DNA of 7,617 nt, taken from the NCBI GenBank assembly GCA_947454695.1, contig CANGMW010000124.1, positions 1 through 7,617 on the forward strand. The letters are read 5' to 3'. Shown in pieces: positions 5,766-7,617 of this stretch. The notes under the pieces are model-generated. The model had not been told where the DNA came from. It worked only from the letters and a program-made list of their open reading frames with translations, and made no database searches. A program made the position numbers and the translations under genes. Numbering within the stretch: position 1 is the stretch's first letter; every line of letters starts with the position of its first letter. This DNA is from Comamonadaceae bacterium (GTDB lineage Bacteria; Pseudomonadota; Gammaproteobacteria; Burkholderiales; Burkholderiaceae_C).

Positions 5766-7617
5766 TCAACCCAGGCGGGCGAGTTGTTCCTTGATTTTGT
5801 CCAAGGTGGCCTGGAAGTCGGCCACACGTTTTTTCTCTTGATCGATCACTGCCGGCGGCGCCTTGGCCACAAAGGCCTCGTTGCTGAGCTTGCCGTGGGC
5901 TTTGGCGATTTCGCCCTCTAAGCGGGTGGCTTCCTTGCCCAGACGCACTTTCTCGGCGGCCACATCGACTTCCATGTGCAGACACACACGCAAGGCACCC
6001 GCCACCGCCACCGGTGAGGCTTGGGCCGCAGCAGCCCAGGCGGCCTCATCGTCAAACAAGGTCACTTCGCTCAGTTTGGCCAGCGCTTGCAAGACCGGGC
6101 CGAACTGCTTGAGGAATGCCGCTTCGTCGGCGTTGGCAGCCACCGCATACAGCGGCAGACGTGTTGCAGGCGAGACCTTCATCTCGCCGCGCAAATTGCG
6201 GCAGGCATCCACCAGCTGTTTGAGCTTGCTCACCTGGGCCATGGCCGCGTGGTCAATGCGCTCGGGCTGGCTCACCGGGTAAGCGGCTACGCTCACCGAC
6301 TCGCCAGCACGTCCGGCCACGGGAGCCACTTTTTGCCAGAGCTCTTCGGTGATGAAGGGGATCAGCGGGTGCGCCAGACGCATGATGGTTTCCAGCGTGC
6401 GGATCAGGGTACGGCGCGTGGCGCGCTGCTGCGCGTCGCTACCGGTGTTGATCTGCACCTTGGCAATCTCCAGGTACCAGTCGCAGAACTCGTTCCAGAC
6501 AAAGTCGTAAATCGTGTTGGCGACGTTGTCCAGACGGTAGTCGGTAAAGCCTTGTGCGACTTGCGCCTCGACCTGCTGCAAAAGCGAGGTGATCCAGCGG
6601 TCAGCGTCGCTGAAGGCCAGATAGCCGTGCGCTGGTCCGCCCACCGAGCACTCTTCTTTGGTGTGCTCTTTGAGGCCGCAGTCATGGCCTTCGCAATTCA
6701 TCAGCACAAAGCGGGTGGCGTTCCACAGCTTGTTGCAGAAGTTGCGGTAGCCCTCGCAGCGCTTGGCGTCAAAGTTGATGTTGCGCCCCAGGCTGGCCAG
6801 CGAGGCAAAGGTGAAGCGCAGCGCGTCGGCACCGAAGGCGGGAATGCCTTCGGGGAATTCTTTTTCGGTGTTCTTGCGCACTTGCGGCGCCGTCTCGGGC
6901 TTGCGCAGACCGGTGGTGCGTTTATCCAGCAAGGGAGCGAGTTCAATGCCGTCGATCAGGTCCACCGGGTCGAGCACATTGCCTTCGGACTTGCTCATTT
7001 TCTGGCCTTGCGCATCGCGCACCAGGCCGTGGATGTAGACGTGCTTGAACGGCACCTTGCCGGTGAAGTGCGTCGTCATCATGATCATGCGGGCGACCCA
7101 GAAGAAGATGATGTCGTAGCCGGTCACCAGGACGGAGCTGGGCAGGTAGAGGTCGTAGTCGCTCAGGCTTGGGTTGTTGCTGGCGTTGGCGTTGGCGTTG
7201 GCGTTGGCCTCGCCCGCAGCGGCGGCAGTGCCGACCGCGCTCATACGCGCTGCGCGCGCCAAATCGCTCGGATCGGCGCTGCCGCCGCTTTGGGCTGACG
7301 AGGTTTCGCCGCTGGGCCGCCCCGAGGCGAAACGCGCCCCCTCGGGGGGCAGCGAACCACGCGCAGCGGGGAGCGTGGGGGCCATATCCAGGGGCCATCC
7401 CATGGTGGAGAACGGCACCAAGGCTGATGAATACCAAGTATCTAAAACATCCTCGTCGCGCTTGAGCGTTTTGCCCGGCGCTTTGGCTTGCGCTTCGGCT
7501 TCATTGCGCGCGACGATGACCTGACCATCTTCGTCGTACCAGGCGGGAATCTGGTGACCCCACCAGAGTTGGCGGCTGATGCACCAGTCCTGGATGTTGT
7601 TCATCCACTGGTTGTAG
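5766..7617 (-). CDS. valS: Valyl-tRNA synthetase, C-terminal part (5' end outside window), with in-frame insertion
   Basis: The frame runs off the right edge (YNQW before the first internal Met), so the N-terminal Rossmann and editing regions are mostly missing; about 616 residues are visible. Class I synthetase landmarks, numbered from the Met at 7604, are WCISRQLWWGHQIP (7-20), LDTWYSSALVPFSTMGWP (54-71), LVTGYDIIFFWVARM (159-173) and KMSKSEGN (202-209). The anticodon-binding domain follows at about 330-480 (DADRWI, YDFVWNEFCDWYLE, HPLIPFITEELW). The final 65 residues form the Val-specific coiled-coil arm. The enzyme charges tRNA-Val in the cytoplasm and is essential. Oddity: E. coli ValS (from memory) has about 10 residues between GWP and PTSV, whereas here about 83 separate GWP from PSSV. 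The extra segment is Ala/Ser/Gly-rich with repeated Asn-Ala. The frame stays open throughout, so the gene appears functional. Confidence 0.97.
   Translation of the reverse strand, partial: YNQWMNNIQDWCISRQLWWGHQIPAWYDEDGQVIVARNEAEAQAKAPGKTLKRDEDVLDTWYSSALVPFSTMGWPLDMAPTLPAARGSLPPEGARFASGRPSGETSSAQSGGSADPSDLARAARMSAVGTAAAAGEANANANANASNNPSLSDYDLYLPSSVLVTGYDIIFFWVARMIMMTTHFTGKVPFKHVYIHGLVRDAQGQKMSKSEGNVLDPVDLIDGIELAPLLDKRTTGLRKPETAPQVRKNTEKEFPEGIPAFGADALRFTFASLASLGRNINFDAKRCEGYRNFCNKLWNATRFVLMNCEGHDCGLKEHTKEECSVGGPAHGYLAFSDADRWITSLLQQVEAQVAQGFTDYRLDNVANTIYDFVWNEFCDWYLEIAKVQINTGSDAQQRATRRTLIRTLETIMRLAHPLIPFITEELWQKVAPVAGRAGESVSVAAYPVSQPERIDHAAMAQVSKLKQLVDACRNLRGEMKVSPATRLPLYAVAANADEAAFLKQFGPVLQALAKLSEVTLFDDEAAWAAAAQASPVAVAGALRVCLHMEVDVAAEKVRLGKEATRLEGEIAKAHGKLSNEAFVAKAPPAVIDQEKKRVADFQATLDKIKEQLARLG
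7181..7208. repeat. Perfect hexanucleotide microsatellite inside valS
   Basis: Four full copies of TGGCGT (7181-7204) plus TGGC. On the coding (minus) strand each unit encodes Asn-Ala, giving EANANANANASNN. Gain or loss of a unit would add or remove two residues without a frameshift. Confidence 0.95.
7306..7384. repeat. GC-rich palindromic (REP/BIME-like) repeat inside valS
   Basis: Three nested inverted repeats are visible. GCCCCC-TCG-GGGGGC is at 7336-7350. The alternative CCCCGAGG/CCTCGGGG pairs 7320-7327 with 7340-7347. CCACGC/GCGTGG pairs 7357-7362 with 7373-7378. The minus-strand text (GCCCCCACGCTCCCCGC... then CTGCCCCCCGAGGGGGCG... then GGGGCGGCCC) resembles, from memory, a palindromic repeat scattered between genes in Comamonadaceae. 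Only one copy lies in this window, so the repeat status cannot be proven here. Confidence 0.65.

Larger units (their letters stand above)
7164..7388 (-). other. In-frame insertion within valS encoding about 75 extra residues
   Basis: Residues about 73-147 of the visible ValS do not correspond to any part of the family I know and interrupt the linker between GWP and the (D)LYLPSSVLVTGYD block. From the N-terminal side it consists of a palindromic GC-rich repeat, an Ser/Ala-rich middle (SAQSGGSADPSDLARAAR), and an Ala-rich to Asn-Ala tract. Its length is a multiple of three and it contains no stop in the valS frame. Exact boundaries are uncertain by a few codons. Confidence 0.8.

Noticed and set aside
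5235..5921. Plus-strand open frame of 228 codons opposite galU and the valS end
   Set aside because: Shadow of two certain minus-strand genes; crosses their boundary without any feature of its own.
6021..7298. Plus-strand open frame of 425 codons opposite valS
   Set aside because: Long because of GC-rich antisense codon bias; composition is His/Gln/Val-rich with no domain, and valS is unmistakable on the other strand.
7174..7524. Plus-strand frames over the valS insertion, beginning with Leu-Ala repeats
   Set aside because: The apparent repetitive leader is only the reverse reading of the hexanucleotide repeat; no ribosome binding site or family match.

Overview
The window looks like chromosomal DNA from a betaproteobacterium of the order Burkholderiales, most likely the family Comamonadaceae (Rhodoferax/Polaromonas/Acidovorax-like). 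This rests on GC-rich codon use, on the ValS and GalU sequences and their adjacency, and on a palindromic repeat that, from memory, resembles one common in Comamonadaceae genomes. Genus cannot be settled from the sequence alone. Most of the window is ordinary housekeeping DNA. I see no CRISPR array, phage, toxin-antitoxin pair or recognisable defence system.

Layout. The left edge holds the C-terminal end of an SDR/epimerase-type protein (+). A class II tRNA-Leu(CAA) follows on the minus strand, with its own intrinsic terminator. A 226-bp gap carries a patch that may be an old insertion or a vector-like sequence. Next, on the plus strand, are a small antibiotic-biosynthesis-monooxygenase-fold protein and an exported alpha/beta hydrolase that starts at TTG. 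Then comes a compact plus-strand run: cysM (cysteine synthase B), a zinc-ribbon NUDIX hydrolase and a TusA/SirA-like sulfur carrier. An AT-rich island of about 0.8 kb follows, with one unrecognised small gene. The right third, on the minus strand, is a probable valS-galU transcription unit: the C-terminal part of valyl-tRNA synthetase (its 5' end lies beyond the window), then galU, then an intrinsic terminator.

How the genes relate. cysM and the TusA-like gene both concern sulfur: CysM makes cysteine, and TusA-type proteins carry persulfide sulfur. The NUDIX gene between them may only be a neighbour. valS and galU are linked by close spacing rather than by shared chemistry.

Most notable features. 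(1) The catalytic domain of ValS carries an in-frame extra segment of roughly 70-75 codons between the GWP motif and the LVTGYDIIFFW block. It appears to be built from a GC-rich palindromic repeat, an Ala/Ser-rich stretch and a perfect hexanucleotide microsatellite encoding repeated Asn-Ala. A repeat normally found between genes seems to have become part of an essential enzyme. (2) The AT-rich island is bounded by an 8-bp direct repeat, GCTGATCA, and holds an orphan gene, which suggests a small acquired insertion.
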